NCBI GenBank assembly: GCA_036345935.2
Contig: JADWOT020001718.1
Coordinates: 62,001 to 126,000, forward strand
Length of the DNA: 64,000 bases
Source of the DNA: Taenia hydatigena
Taxonomy: Eukaryota; Platyhelminthes; Cestoda; Cyclophyllidea; Taeniidae
Reading direction: 5' to 3'
Below the pieces are notes generated by a model. The model had not been told where the DNA came from. It made no database searches and saw nothing but the letters and a program-made list of their open reading frames with translations. Below are positions 46,900-58,444 of the stretch, piece after piece (the first letter of the stretch is position 1; each line of letters begins with the position of its first letter). The translations under genes were made by a program, and so were the position numbers.

Positions 46900-48320
46900 C
46901 AACGAGATCTGGGGAAGCAATGGGGCAATGCACACTACTCCGCAGACTAGGAAGAGTGTTAGAGAGCAAAAGATAAGGAGGGTAAGGATAGAGTATTTAC
47001 TTAAAAATGTGGCGTTGAAGATTGTAAAAGGTACCAGGAGGTCGCAGGTGAATGCATTAACTGTTTTAACTAAACCATGAAGGATCCATTAAGCAAAAAA
47101 ATTAATCCAATTCCCAAATCAGTTGTCAAAACTGGCCCAGAAAGTAATAGCAGCTTCGATAAATGTTCACATTTCTTACACTTTTACAGAGAGCATAATG
47201 AACCAAACACACTTACCATCATTTGCAATCTATTTGTCCTTTGGTACAGTTGCATGTTTCAGTAACTGAGTTGCCACGTCACGCAAACAATTGGAAGAAG
47301 AAAGGAATAATCTAAAGCCTTTACGTTTGCAGACTTATGGTGGTGGCTTACTGATCACTAGGGGCTTGTGACGGCCAGAGTTTAGCGATGGTTCTGCAGG
47401 CCTCCTAACAAAGCCTCGCCAATGAGGCGCTATTGTGTTTGCCAATCAGACCTCTAATGACTAGCGGCAGTTCTGGTTCATAAAATGCCAAAAATTTGTT
47501 ATAGTTTGTATGTGACTCAATTTGGGACCCCTTTTTTCCTTAAAACTATGCCTGCTTTGCTGTCAGAAGACTCACTCATTTTACTCAGGCTTCTGTTGTC
47601 CATTGAATAGCTCGAGAGCACTAGGCGAATAAGTGCGTTTTCTGAGCATTCATCTTCACTTGCATTTCGCAATGATTCACATATTTTTTCAGGGCTTGGT
47701 TTAATTGTAAAGAAGCAGTGGGAGCAGCGTGAATCCAGAATGCAGATTATGAGGCAATGTATTCAATAACACAATAAAATGAGGCTTGAATAACGACTGC
47801 AGCACGCCTGTTGGACGGTGGTGCATGATGAGCTCTAGTAGAGGCATACAAAGTCAAAAGTTTGCATTTCATGTAGAAATAATTTGGCGACAACTTGTTT
47901 CCGATCTGTTGAGCGCATTGAAAATTGCCTGCGTTGGGTGATAAGCACCCACAGTAGGTGTCACCATCCAGTCATTATAAAAAAGAGTTAGTTATTTTTG
48001 GTGTACATACTGTCAGACAGCTTGTTAGTAAGTCGTTTACGTCTGATGCACTGCCCGCTTTAAACCCTAAAAGGTGTAAGGTCGAATGTTGGGCACAGTT
48101 TGAAATCACACGCCGATTTTGATTTCGATGACCACACTATGGCCAATCATAGCTCTAATGTTTAACACGGTCACTGTTATGCTCTAAACTTTGAGATTTT
48201 TATCCACGGAAGACAAACGCGACCATGCACGGGAGGAGATAGGTGAAAGTTGAGCCTTGTCATTGTCATTTTTCCTCCTTCTTTATTCCAGCAGCGCAGT
48301 TTACCGTATCGCTTTGACCA
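46900..48320. other. No supported gene
   Basis: I see only short plus-strand frames at 46,811-47,265, without copies or splice support. Confidence 0.4.
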
Positions 48321-48321
48321 T

Positions 48322-48408
48322 TTTTGAGGTGAGAGTCCACGCAGGTCGATGCGTCACATGCATGAGCGGTGACGACACTTAACTCATCGAAGCGGTCAGA
48401 AGTAATGT
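48322..48408 (-). CDS. Short conserved exon, minus copy of the inverted pair (R8)
   Basis: The minus-strand frame starts after acceptor aaccctgctag and reads (D)ITSDRFDELSVVTAHA followed by CDASTCVDSHL, then stays open for another 20 codons (KNGQSDTVNCAAG). It is the partner of 44,818-44,906. The two copies flank homeobox copy 1, so the whole interval 44.8-48.4 kb has inverted ends. Function unknown. Confidence 0.4.
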
Positions 48409-48419
48409 CTAGCAGGGTT

Positions 48420-50180
48420 CGGCCCATGTTTTATTTCACTTTTGTGGCTTAATCAGTACCTTACAAACAATGTCTCAAATACGCTAAACCACATTTCGCA
48501 CATTTAGACACAAATCTGATTGTCAGTACGCAGCTCAATGATGCTTTGATTGGCCTCACTCTTACCTAAAAAACCTATTAATTAGTGATGAACTGAACTG
48601 GGTTCTACTAAACGATTTTGTCAGAGAGAGGAAGACCGAGGCAACCGATAAAGTTCTGTCGGGAGAACAAACACCACGGTCCATGGAACACATTTTGTAT
48701 GCTCGCAATAGCCATTTCCTTTTTTAACTGATTCATCACTCAGCTGCAGAATTTCAATCATGATTTCCCTCTCATATAAGCATGTGAAGTAACAAATGCT
48801 GTTGAGTTGTAGCTGAAATACAGAAGTAGCCCCAATCAGCCACCGTCATCCAGTAATTCATTGTCGCTTCTGAAGGATCCACCAAGGCCACGAAGAAAAA
48901 GCATTCGCTAGCCTACTCCAAAAAATCGCCCTCCCTCCTGCTTATACGGCCGTCATTTAAGGTCAGCGTCTAGCGAGAAACGAAGGCCACAACAGATGGC
49001 CAGCTTACTCCCATCCCCTTCCTCCCATCACCATTGTCAAGCTAAATGAAACTCAAGCTCCAGATCGACAATTTTTTGTAAGCATGTAAAATATTAATGG
49101 CTGGCGGATCAATTTGTGAATGTTTTCCTTGCAGCACCAACCACTTCCCAATGGCTGATTGTGTACAATGGCTGTGCCACAAGGCCTCTAAACTATGCCA
49201 GTAACAATTAACTTAATCTCTACATTTATAATGCATTTTCTAGCCTTGAATTCTACCACTTTTGTCGTCAGTACCACGAACCAGTGAGGTGGGAATGATA
49301 CCAGACAAATGCATTTCAGGTCACAAACGGCAATCGCATCTTGACTCTTAGCCGAATTCGACATCACATATATTGGGTGAAGCAGGAGCAGAAAAAACCC
49401 TTGAAATACTTTTACGGCAACACTAATGCTCTATTCATCATCCTGGCGACAAAAGGGGTGTCTTCAGCCTAAACAAACGAAAGAATACTCGGGTTTACAG
49501 AAGGAAGGTGGTTGAGGTGCAAGCAACCTAGCTTGCTGAGCCAACTAAGGAGAATTCTTCAATTCTATTTGCCAAATTCCTGTCATTCAATTTCTTTATT
49601 TCCTGTGAGCACGTCATATCAAAAAATTGAAGGTAAAAAACCAACTTAGGTTTGTCAAAGAGTTAAGCATGCATTTACGACCATAGAAAAAAGGAAAAGC
49701 TTGGAATCAAAAGTTGGAAATGAGAACGGATAATGTTCTGCTGTGGGGATGAAAGTAATGTCTCCATAAATGGGACCGATTGGATCCTTACACTTGAACT
49801 TTCGACACTTTGACCACCCTTTGCCTCAGTATTTAAAAACAATGATCAATCCTAGGTGATAATCACAATATGAGATCTGACGGCTCACCAGGATGAACTC
49901 CAACCTTTTCTAGCGAAAATCATGTTGTTTAAAAGCACGACATTCGGTTAAACATTGCACGGGAGATACTTCAGCGATTGGCGCTCGAGGTATGATTGAA
50001 GCTACTCAGGTTATGCGTTAACGCGTGTTGTTCTCACAATAACGAATGTTTGATGGCCCGCTACAGCTACCCTGTAAGCATCTAAGGACAGCTGCGTTGT
50101 GTATTAGGATGGTTTACATCAGTAGTCGTCTAAAAAATCAAAAGAAAGGTCACAGTGTCCATGCCAACATTGCTAGAGAT
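48420..50180. other. No supported gene
   Basis: No open frame of 60 codons or more occurs in this interval on either strand, and I saw no RNA gene. Confidence 0.55.
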
Positions 50181-50299
50181 GTGCTTGCATAAAACAAAAT
50201 GAGTGGTAGAAGCCAAACATATTAAATAGATGCTCTTGAGTAAGTGTAAGCTGAAAAGACTCACTTCTGATGGCTAATTTACTTTCAGGCGCCGCATTG

Positions 50300-50359
50300 C
50301 TAAAATTTTTCACTGACTCTCCTTACTTTGTAGCGCTGATTCTGGGACCACATCTTAAC
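50300..50359 (-). pseudogene. Homeobox-family copy 3, isolated helix-3 exon
   Basis: On the minus strand, acceptor cttttctgttag is followed in phase 0 by VKMWSQNQRYKVRR, VSEKF and TAG at 50,300-50,302. This is a nearly intact NK-2-type recognition helix with W48, Q50, N51, R53 and Y54; F49 has become S. The flank on the acceptor side still aligns with the introns of copies 1 and 2 as far as about 50,470. No upstream long exon is found beyond that, so the rest of the gene is missing and the copy is a fragment. Confidence 0.7.
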
Positions 50360-50469
50360 CTAACAGAAAAGTCAAAGGTATAACCATTTAATCACTACAC
50401 ACTAATAGCTGTCCATCGAACAAGCTCATTTATATCCTTAACGCCCGACCAACCAGATTCCTTTTACTT

Positions 50470-51180
50470 CCGTCATAACCCTCTTCAACTCCTCATTACT
50501 CCAAGCCTTTCAATCCTTCATTTCAGGGACGTCGAAAGGGCAAAAACAGATAGATATCATAGAAATTACGGGTGAATTTTGGTGCCGACACCCGTTCCTC
50601 AATGCGCTACCTTCTGCTCCCGGAATTTACTTGCGTGAGTCATTTCAATAATCCCATAATCCCATTGAAAGGAAGCTATGGCTGGGCGGTTCACGCGTCA
50701 TTGGGACGAGTTCTTCAAACTTTGCCTAGTCACGTGTCTAGATGAGTAAGCAATTCAGTTCAGGAATAGAGGGTGGAAACATAGAAAGCAACAAAGGAGG
50801 CTACATCACAGCACTGTAGAGAGTCATCCTACAGCGTCCACTTCCAATCCTCTTCTATCCATCTCCACCCTTCCATTCCAGCGACTTCTCATCTCTTCAC
50901 ATCTACCCCAATCATTTCCTGTCTCATTCAGTTAAAAATTCATAATACCCAACTCATGCCGAAAAAAAACGCATAGACCACCATTGCCTTTAGTAGTGCA
51001 AAACAACAATTATTCCAAGCACAGGAGTAGGAGTACGCATCAGAAATGCCCCTTCGTTAGCTCAATAGTAATAACTAGAAGCGGGTCGTTAAGCTCTCAT
51101 CTACCGAGCATGCTCCATCCCCACAGGCGTCTTATGCATTAAATTTAAGTCCGCCTTAATATTTTAATTTGGCCTGCCTA
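50470..51180. other. No supported gene
   Basis: No conserved frame or repeat boundary was recognised between the homeobox fragment and the R3 repeat. Confidence 0.4.
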
Positions 51181-51715
51181 ATCAACTCGATACAACTGCA
51201 TGTCATGCAAGTTGAGGTCTTCTCTTTCTCGCAGATACTAGGGATCAAAGCACACATGGTGTACAACAACTTGCTCAATATTCATGCCCCACTGCAAAAG
51301 AACTGTAGCGCGGTACGCACGTCTAAGCTTGACTAAATTAGACTGAGTCAGAATAGGCAAGATTAGCAACCTAGGCTAGATTATAACAATCTCGAGTAAG
51401 GCGCCTTATAAGTTGCTATTTAAAATGACCCGCCTAATCAACTCGATACAACTCAGTTTAAGGAGAGTTGAGGTGTTCACTATAAATCGCGCAGACATTA
51501 GAGATCAAGGGACGCAGACTAGAAGTAGACCTGGTGACGTCTTGGGAATGAATGGAGAGAAGCTCTCTTGTCTAAGCCTCCTTTCTCATGTGCCACTCCA
51601 ACGCATCTTCGCAGACTGTCTCCTTTGTCGCCTACTGAAATCGTTACACTCACACGCATTGCGCCCTGCAGGAGACAAATTTTCTTTACAAGGTGCATGA
51701 GTCCTGCCAATTACA
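51180..51715 (+). repeat. Repeat R3, copy B (left half of a hairpin)
   Basis: 51,230-51,715 is the inverted match of about 52,640-53,065. It contains the 'aaggcgcctt' palindromic word at 51,401-51,410 and, in both copies, a collinear open frame (RLINS, RVEVFTI, RADIRDQGT, VLGMNGEKLSCL). A shorter diverged copy of its 5' part lies directly before it (51,175-51,250, 'ctaatcaactcgatacaact' in both). The shared frame may be chance because substitutions do not favour silent sites. Confidence 0.65.
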
Positions 51716-52629
51716 TGTGCCGAGTCCACTTCAGTCTGAAATAAGTGAGAGTGTAGAGCTACAGGAAGGAAAAAGCAATTAGATGAAGTAAAATCAATTG
51801 GCGGATGGCTAATAGAATGCTAGCGAAGTGTAGGGTTGAGATAGAATGGCCAAAGAACTAGCCATCTAACTGACGATCAAAGGAGATTTTATTGCGTTCA
51901 CGACAAAAGTGTTGATTCGATCTAGCTCTTTTTGTGAAAAATAAATTCAGGCGACTACTTAAACGACGGAGACAAAGGTAAACAATGCACCATACACGAA
52001 CTTGGGCAAACAGACAAAGGCGTAGATACATGGTAAAAATAGAGAGGGTGGTCTAGAGTACAAAACCAGGCAAAGAAATTCTTTACAAAAAGAATATAAG
52101 GAGTAGATAGTGAGATGAGCAAGTGGGAATTCGAGCAGCTTACAAATTACAAAGCAAGAAGTAGGAGCAACGCGCCGACCTTTGCTCCTCAAGGGCTAAA
52201 TGAAGGAGTAGAAGTAGGAGATGGAATTGAGGCGAAGTAATGCAGCAAAAAACCAAAACGACAGAAAGAAAGATAGAAAGAGTGATTTAATGGTAACTAT
52301 AGCAAAACTTTGTTAAAACAAGATTGGTCTCAGGCAGAGCGTGATTGACTCAGGTCTAGTCTAACTCGTACTATTCTGATCTAGCCATGAATCCGTGCAT
52401 TACTTACTCAAATGGCAATCAAGATTGGGACTAGTGGAAAGATGAAAGGGAACCCACAAGGAGGGCACCGGCAGGTGGTGAGATAGGAAGGAAAGGTGAG
52501 AGAAGCTCAAAGGAGGTAGAGGAGCGAGATGTTCTAGTGGCACTAAAGTGGGAAAATAAGGTACGAAGCTAAATTGTAGGAATTGTTCGCTCCTCTTTTC
52601 CTTATGTATTTTATGCAAGGAGCACAGAC
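51716..52629. other. Spacer between inverted R3 copies
   Basis: No supported coding exon. The sequence is strand-asymmetric and purine-rich on the plus strand (for example 52,425-52,545). Confidence 0.4.
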
Positions 52630-53335
52630 GGTATGGCATTAGGTAAGACGCAATACCTGTAAGTGCATAGAGCGCAGTATGCGAAAAAGGAGACACTCGC
52701 CGAAGATGCGTTGGAGTGTCACATGAGAGAGGAGGCGTAGACAAGAGAGCTTCTCTCCATTCATTCCCAAGACGTCATTAGGTCTACTTCTAGTCAGCGT
52801 GCCTTGATCTCTAATGTCTGCGCGACTTATAGTGAACACCTCAACTCTCAATGGAATGAGTTGTGTCGAGTTGATTAGGCGATTCATTTTAAATGGCAAC
52901 GTGTAAGGCGCCTTACTCGAGCTCGTCATAATCCAGCCTAGGTCGCTAACCTTGCTTATTCTGACTCAGTCTAATTTAGTCAAGCTTAGACGTGGGTACC
53001 GCGCTGCAGATCTTCAGCAGTGGGAAATGGACATTTCCCAGTAAGACACGATTATTGAGCAAGTTGTTGTGCACCAGCAGTTTTCTCGATGCTGCTGCTT
53101 GTTTGGAATTTGAGACGTGAAAAGTAAGTGCGGCACAGCAAGCGTAGTGCAGGATTGAATTTTGGTTTAGGGAACCGACAAAACACCCCTAAAGATTGCT
53201 ATTGGGTTAACAAAATGGCTTTTCTGATGCGAATGATAATGGCGGTGCATTCGCCATCGATAGGAGCAAAGTAATAAGGATTTTAAGCAGAAAGAGACAA
53301 AGGAATGGTAAAAATTGAGGCATAGAGATAAGTAG
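52630..53335 (-). repeat. Repeat R3, copy C (right half of the hairpin)
   Basis: The reverse complement of 52,640-53,065 matches 51,230-51,715, while 52,905-53,330 matches 14,745-15,190 in parallel. The two halves together suggest an element longer than either piece, with its conserved core at the 'aaggcgccttactcgag' word (52,907-52,923). Confidence 0.65.
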
Positions 53336-53339
53336 TCGT

Positions 53340-54025
53340 GCGTATGGATCTGTAGTGCAGTGTTCCTCATTTCATCCTTACTTTCTCTCATCCTTTTCTA
53401 CACTGATTTATTCTTCCACCCACCTAGCTATGTGAGTGAGTGAAATATAAAGGAACTAGCTTAGTGAAAAACATTTAACTTTTTCGAATGACACACTAGA
53501 AGAAGCTTATCACAGTCTTTTTTCTATGCAATTTACACTGGATACCAGATGTGATAATATTGAATCGACGTGCGCAAACAAAGTAAAGAATGAGAGTAGC
53601 ATACGGATGGATCGTGGGTAAGAAGGAAGGGGAAGCAGGAGCATGTATGGAAAGAGCGAATCACCTGCATAATACTATCAAGGAGAAAGGAAGACAAGTG
53701 TTTGGGAAGCATGAATTAGCTTCCTGCTCTCTCAAACAATCTATTCTTAAGACTGCACTTCCTGATTTACTCTAATCGGCTTTACTTTCTTTGTCCCATG
53801 TTCTCACACAGCCGCATCCTCACTGCTCAAATCCAATCCACTTTATCTTTGCTATGAGTGCACGAGTCTCTCCTTATTTTCACATTTTTCTTTGTTTCTG
53901 TATACTCTCAACTCTTCTTGCTAATATAGACAATTTGAATTTCGGTTACACCTACATTGACAGATTTTATAACAAGAAATGTTGCATGTTTTAAAAAGAA
54001 GTAAGCTACCAAATCTTAATTGTCA
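53340..54025. other. No supported gene
   Basis: Only short frames (53,590-53,775; 53,791-53,994) without copies or domains. Confidence 0.4.
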
Positions 54026-54029
54026 GCAA

Positions 54030-54640
54030 TTCTCGATCAAAAGAGGTAAAAGAGAACGCGTCTCTGAAGCCGAGTGTCCCAGCTTTCCTTGTCCCGATCG
54101 ACACCCTACGCATCGGCCACACCTGCGTTGTCCGAATTTAAAACGAGAACTGCCGTAACTTTCTTTGCCAAAACGGAATTCCTACATAACAGACGCGCAA
54201 AAATTAAAAACCGGAATGTTGAGTTTTAGTTTTGACTGGTTCTGGATCAAAAGGGAGAGAAGAGTTTTGCTCTATACACTTGTTGGAAGCATTTACAGAA
54301 TAAAATTGGTTTATGGCTCGCGGAGGTATCCGACTGTTTGAGTGTAGGTTATCAATTGTCTGTGTCAAACTAGGCGCTCTCATCATCGGCCAAACCTTAC
54401 TTTTTGCAATTTGGTTTGAGAGCTGCCGCAAGTAACTACTAAATGATTTCAGCTGCTAAATTACAATTCTGATCGATTCTGGATCTAAGTAATCAGAATA
54501 TAACGGAGCTCTATATGTTTGCGTTAGTTTGGCTTCCTTCGCCAAAATAGTCCACTTAACTGTCGTCCAGGTCCAAATTTTTGCTGCACAACTTGAGGAA
54601 CATTGCAGCTACCAGCGACGAAAGAAACAGCTGAGTACAC
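54030..54640 (+). repeat. Degenerate tandem repeat, about three units of 205-240 bp
   Basis: Units begin near 54,030, 54,236 and 54,475, marked by 'ttctcgatcaaaag', 'ttctggatcaaaag' and 'ttctggatctaag'. Later landmarks 'catcggccaaacct' or 'catcggccacacct' and 'gagaactgccg' or 'gagagctgccg' also recur. The third unit is shared, inverted, with 58,240-58,440. Confidence 0.5.
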
Positions 54641-54649
54641 GATCGAATA

Positions 54650-55615
54650 ATTATAGGTGGACAACCAAGAAAGTGGATCTCAGCTATGTACTTAAGCTAG
54701 CCTAGTTTACGTATTAAAATCATTCGCATTAAATTGTGTTCATTTCTATGCATTAAATGTCGTACAATCGAACTGCACTTCGCTGAGACGCAAGTAACCC
54801 AACATTTAAGGCCTAATCCTAATTATTGTTGGATTGGGATGAACCAATTATGCGGCAGTGTGATGCCCATTCACCCTGGCTGTTTGTTAATGCACACTCT
54901 TGGTAGAGCCGCATGACACCAAGTGCCACAGTTTCAGAGGAGACCTACGTTTTTTGTGCCACACAAGATAACTGTCGGGGCCTTATTGGAATAACTTTAA
55001 GGCCAATGTAAGAAATACCTAGAGCAGAGAGTACTCAGGCTAATTTGGCGCTTTTCCACCCATGTTATGCCTTATGCTTACATTGATCAAGGCTACCAGT
55101 ACAAATCTGATAGCATTCTGACCTCTCCGATGGCGGTCGAACGCGGTGAGCAGCTCTTTCGTAAACAAATCCTTTTTTCGCCTTGCCCTGAAGGCTTCTA
55201 GTTCAACCCTAAAGCTATTAAATAACTTAAATTGACCAAGATTTTAACGTAGTTGAGAGATATGCGTGCCATAAAAAATTGTATGAAACGATTTCACTGC
55301 GCATTAACGACTAATATCTTGGATAAACAGCAAAGCAACTGACTAGTAAATAGTTGTTGTTAGTTTATGCACGACAAGTGTGGTAAAGAATCATAAAATG
55401 GAATTTATTATTACCTGAGTTACATGTAAAGTGACGCCAAAGGCAGAATTCTAACCCTGAATCGCTAGGTAGAGGACTCGTGATTAGCCAATTATGCTCC
55501 AGTCAGACGCGACACGTTCCAGTGAAATTCATGCCTCTCCTGCCAAAATCACGACATTTTAGTGCATCAAAGGACCCAATTTACCAAAGAGGTGGAAAGC
55601 AGTCACCGCGGAGTC
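54650..55615 (+). repeat. Dispersed repeat R1, copy B
   Basis: Collinear with 41-1,000. Matching blocks include 'cagctatgtacttaagct' (54,682), 'atcattcgcatt' (54,719), 'agacctacgt' (54,941) and 'cccaatttaccaaagaggt' (55,573). Confidence 0.7.
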
Positions 55616-55663
55616 ACCTCGGACTCACTTGATGCAGAGTGGACGGATTCGTCAATGGCACTG

Positions 55664-55901
55664 TCACTCGAAATGTTGACTATTTGTGCGCCTTCCTTGG
55701 ATGTCGGAGGACATACAATACACAAAACGGTTGAATAATGGAATGAAAACAGGATTTAGCCCCAAAGTCATCGTCACGGACATGGCAATGCAAATACGCC
55801 GTGAGTAGTCCTGTGGCCATGGGAGACTGCAGAGTAGCATTGACGTAGCAATCGCTGTCATAGTTCTTGAATCCCAAATTAAGCTCGGGGGCCTTTGTTT
55901 T
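55664..55901 (-). CDS. Terminal exon resembling TM6-TM7 of a class C GPCR
   Basis: The minus-strand frame from acceptor ccattgcaag (phase 2) runs to TGA at 55,664-55,666. It reads KQRPPSLIWDSRTM, then a hydrophobic stretch (TAIATSMLLCSLPW), a polar gap, a second hydrophobic stretch (RICIAMSVTMTLGL, NPVFIPLFNRF) and a hydrophilic end. A basic residue, P, two residues, an aromatic, N/D, E/S, S/A, K/R before a helix is the conserved run before TM6 of metabotropic glutamate and GABA-B receptors, and V-x-x-x-L-G followed by P-x-x is like TM7. A second frame over the same bases is also open (GFKNYDSDCYVNATLQ, LHCHVRDDDFGAK), but its phase does not fit the upstream exon. Identification is tentative. 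Confidence 0.4.
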
Positions 55902-56056
55902 CTTGCAATGGTCTATGGGTCATCATAGCTTTGCTCAGGCATTGCAGAGGAGGAACGCCCAAATAAGTCTCTACACTGCAAAATTATGCGATAATTATTT
56001 AATGTTTAGGCAGTGACAAGGTGTAAGTTCGAAAACAAATTACTTTTTTTACTTAC

Positions 56057-56284
56057 TCATAAGGTATACGACCCAAACAATCTGCCTCTGTTTTGTCCTT
56101 ACAGTTCAATTTGGTGTGTTCTGCACAGCATCCATCCAAGTCATATGACCATCGATCCAATCTCGCCTTGGGTATATCAGAATTTGGAAGAGCGACTTCA
56201 TCTGGGTATTTCAAATAGTAGCTGCTTGTCCCTTTTTCAGATTTCGTGCAAACATATGCGATCTGGAATGCCTCATTTTCCTTA
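56057..56284 (-). CDS. Cysteine-containing internal exon upstream of the GPCR-like exon
   Basis: The minus-strand exon from acceptor cactgatcag to a consensus donor A|gtaagt encodes about 76 residues: KENEAFQIAYVCTKSEKG, then YYLKYPDEVALPNSD, RWSYDLDGCC, LNCKDKTEADC and IPY. It ends in phase 2, which agrees with the exon at 55,664-55,901 after a 155-nt intron. Four to five cysteines and no membrane segment suggest an extracellular region. I recognise no domain, and it is not what normally precedes TM6 of a class C receptor, so the two exons may not form that kind of protein. Confidence 0.5.
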
Positions 56285-57154
56285 CTGATCAGTGTTGGCA
56301 AGAGTAGCAGCTAGCGAGATGCTTTGTGGTACCTTTAGATTGTGTACTAGTGACCACATACTCCTGCCATGGATAAATGCCATGAGTTCACTCCTCCACT
56401 ACAATTCCTCTGAAGGTTGTATGGGTGCGTTTTACCCATAAAAATCTGGGAGGCGGGAAAGTGCTCTGTGAGAACAATTGAAACTCGTGGCATTAATGCG
56501 TGTTCACAAGCGCTTGTTGCGTGTATTACCCAAAGGAAAGCGGCTAATTATCTACGGCAAATGCTTAGGTCACACTAAGTTCAGTTCGATCGTATAAAAG
56601 CAGATGGCTGTCGTGTTTCCTTAAAGATGCCACCAAACACAAAAGTAACTCTGTTAGGTCATCGTTTTTATGGCCTACACTTAGATCATTTTGGTTACCA
56701 CGTGATTAGCCTTATTGAGGAACAGAGGAATGAAATCAATAGCTGCCCCTCAATTTTAATGGGATAAAATTCTGTACAGATCTCACAGAATGCTAATGAA
56801 TCTTAGAACTGTTTCGAACATGCATATTTCAATCTGTTGCGTGTTTTCCATTTTCGAATTATCACTTTAAAATGCATACGAAACACGCGGTTTTGATATG
56901 GCTAGGATTGCTTTCACTTACTATGCTACTTCGTAGGTACACATTTGTGCAAAGGACTGCCGATTATGCGATATAGCATTGCCAAACGATAATTAATGCA
57001 GGCTATACCTGTAGTGGGGCCGGAAAGATCAAGTTCTAGACTTGAATGCGAAGTAGTATTTGAGAAGAATGGAGAAGAGACGTTGTTATCGCATTTTGTT
57101 TGTTGACGGAAATGGAAAAGACGGAACTAAAAAATTTACTAAATATGGACACAC

Positions 57155-57845
57155 GCGCATGTTCAGTGCCAGATTTTATTCTAACGGGGTTTTAAAACTT
57201 AATTATTTGGCCCTGTATGTTAAAAGTAATACATCACTTATCGTTTAAGATCAAAAATAAATATATGTGGTGTTCGTACTTTTATGACACTTACCAACCG
57301 CCAATTGCCTGTTTCGTTAAGTGAGACAAGTCTTTAAGTTAATTAAATTGCTCGTCATTTTAGAGGTCATCAGCAGTAACTGCTTTCCACTTCGTTGGTA
57401 AAGTAAATCCATCGCTTTGCTATAATGTAGTGGTTTTTGGCGAGAATAAGCCGTGTTTTTCAAGATTTATCTTACTTACTGGAAGTCGCCCAGTAGAAAT
57501 AAATTTGAGGGACATGAATAACACCGGAACAAATCGGGTCTGATTCGAGCATAATTTGCTAATCACGAGTGCTTTAAGGTGTGATTCGAAATGAGAATTC
57601 TGCCTTTGACATTACTTTACGCATAATTTAGGTAAGAATAAACCGCATTTTATTATTTCTCGTCATAACTAGCAACAGCTATTTACTAGACAACTAAATT
57701 TTCCTGCTTTTTCTTATGAATTTAATAATTAATGCACAGTAAAATTGCTCTATACGAATTGTTATAGCACCTACACTTGTAAACTGCGTATAAAGAGCTA
57801 AAGGGTTATGGATGGAAGCCTTCAAGGCAAGGCGAGACAAGGATT
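57155..57845 (+). repeat. Repeat R6, copy B (flank of the EG95-like locus without its exon)
   Basis: The segment is collinear with 36,935-37,640. It ends at 'ggattgaatta' (57,841), the point corresponding to 37,640, and is followed by an unrelated repeat (R1 inverted) instead of the promoter and signal-peptide exon. Confidence 0.7.
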
Positions 57846-57889
57846 GAATTAAGAAAGAGCTGCCCACCGTATTCCACCGCCATTGAGAG

Positions 57890-58440
57890 GTTGGGACGGT
57901 ATTGGATTTTTGCGGTAATACAATGAGTTCTTGACTGTTACATTGCTACGGTGCCATAATCTTAGGTCTCCTCCGAAACTGCAACATTTTGTGCCGTGCA
58001 GCTGCACTAAGAGTGTACATTTACAAACAGAGAGAGCACGGACATTACAATGCATCATATTTTGTTTATTCCAATCCGTGATTAATTAAGATTAGGTATC
58101 AAATGTTCGGCTACTTCCGCTCTAGTAGGGTGCAGTATAATCATAAGCCGTTTGATTCTTGGAAATGAACGCAATATAATGCGGTTGATTTTAATACGAA
58201 AAATGGGATAGCATCAGCACATAGCTCAGATCAGCACATGGCTAAGCTCTTTTTTTCTAATTTTTCACATACAATCGTTCAATTTTGTGCTCGGCTGTTT
58301 CTTCCATCTCTCTTGGCTGGGGTATACCCGTGTCGTGCAATAAAATTTAGACCTGGTCGGCAATCAAGCGGTCTATTTTGGCGAAAAAGCTGAACTAACG
58401 CAATCAATAGATCTGAGTTATTTTCCGTTTGTTTAAATCT
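57890..58440 (-). repeat. Dispersed repeat R1, copy C, inverted
   Basis: The reverse complement of 57,940-58,240 matches the first 340 bases of the window and 54,650-54,970. 58,240-58,440 inverted matches the last tandem unit near 54,475-54,640 ('ccaaaatag.cc.ctt.a.tg.cg.ccaggtc'). Confidence 0.65.
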
Positions 58441-58444
58441 ACAT

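Noticed and set aside
51413..51700. 95-codon frame shared between R3 copies
   Set aside because: Substitutions between the copies are not concentrated at silent positions, so the shared frame is more simply explained by recent duplication of non-coding repeat DNA.
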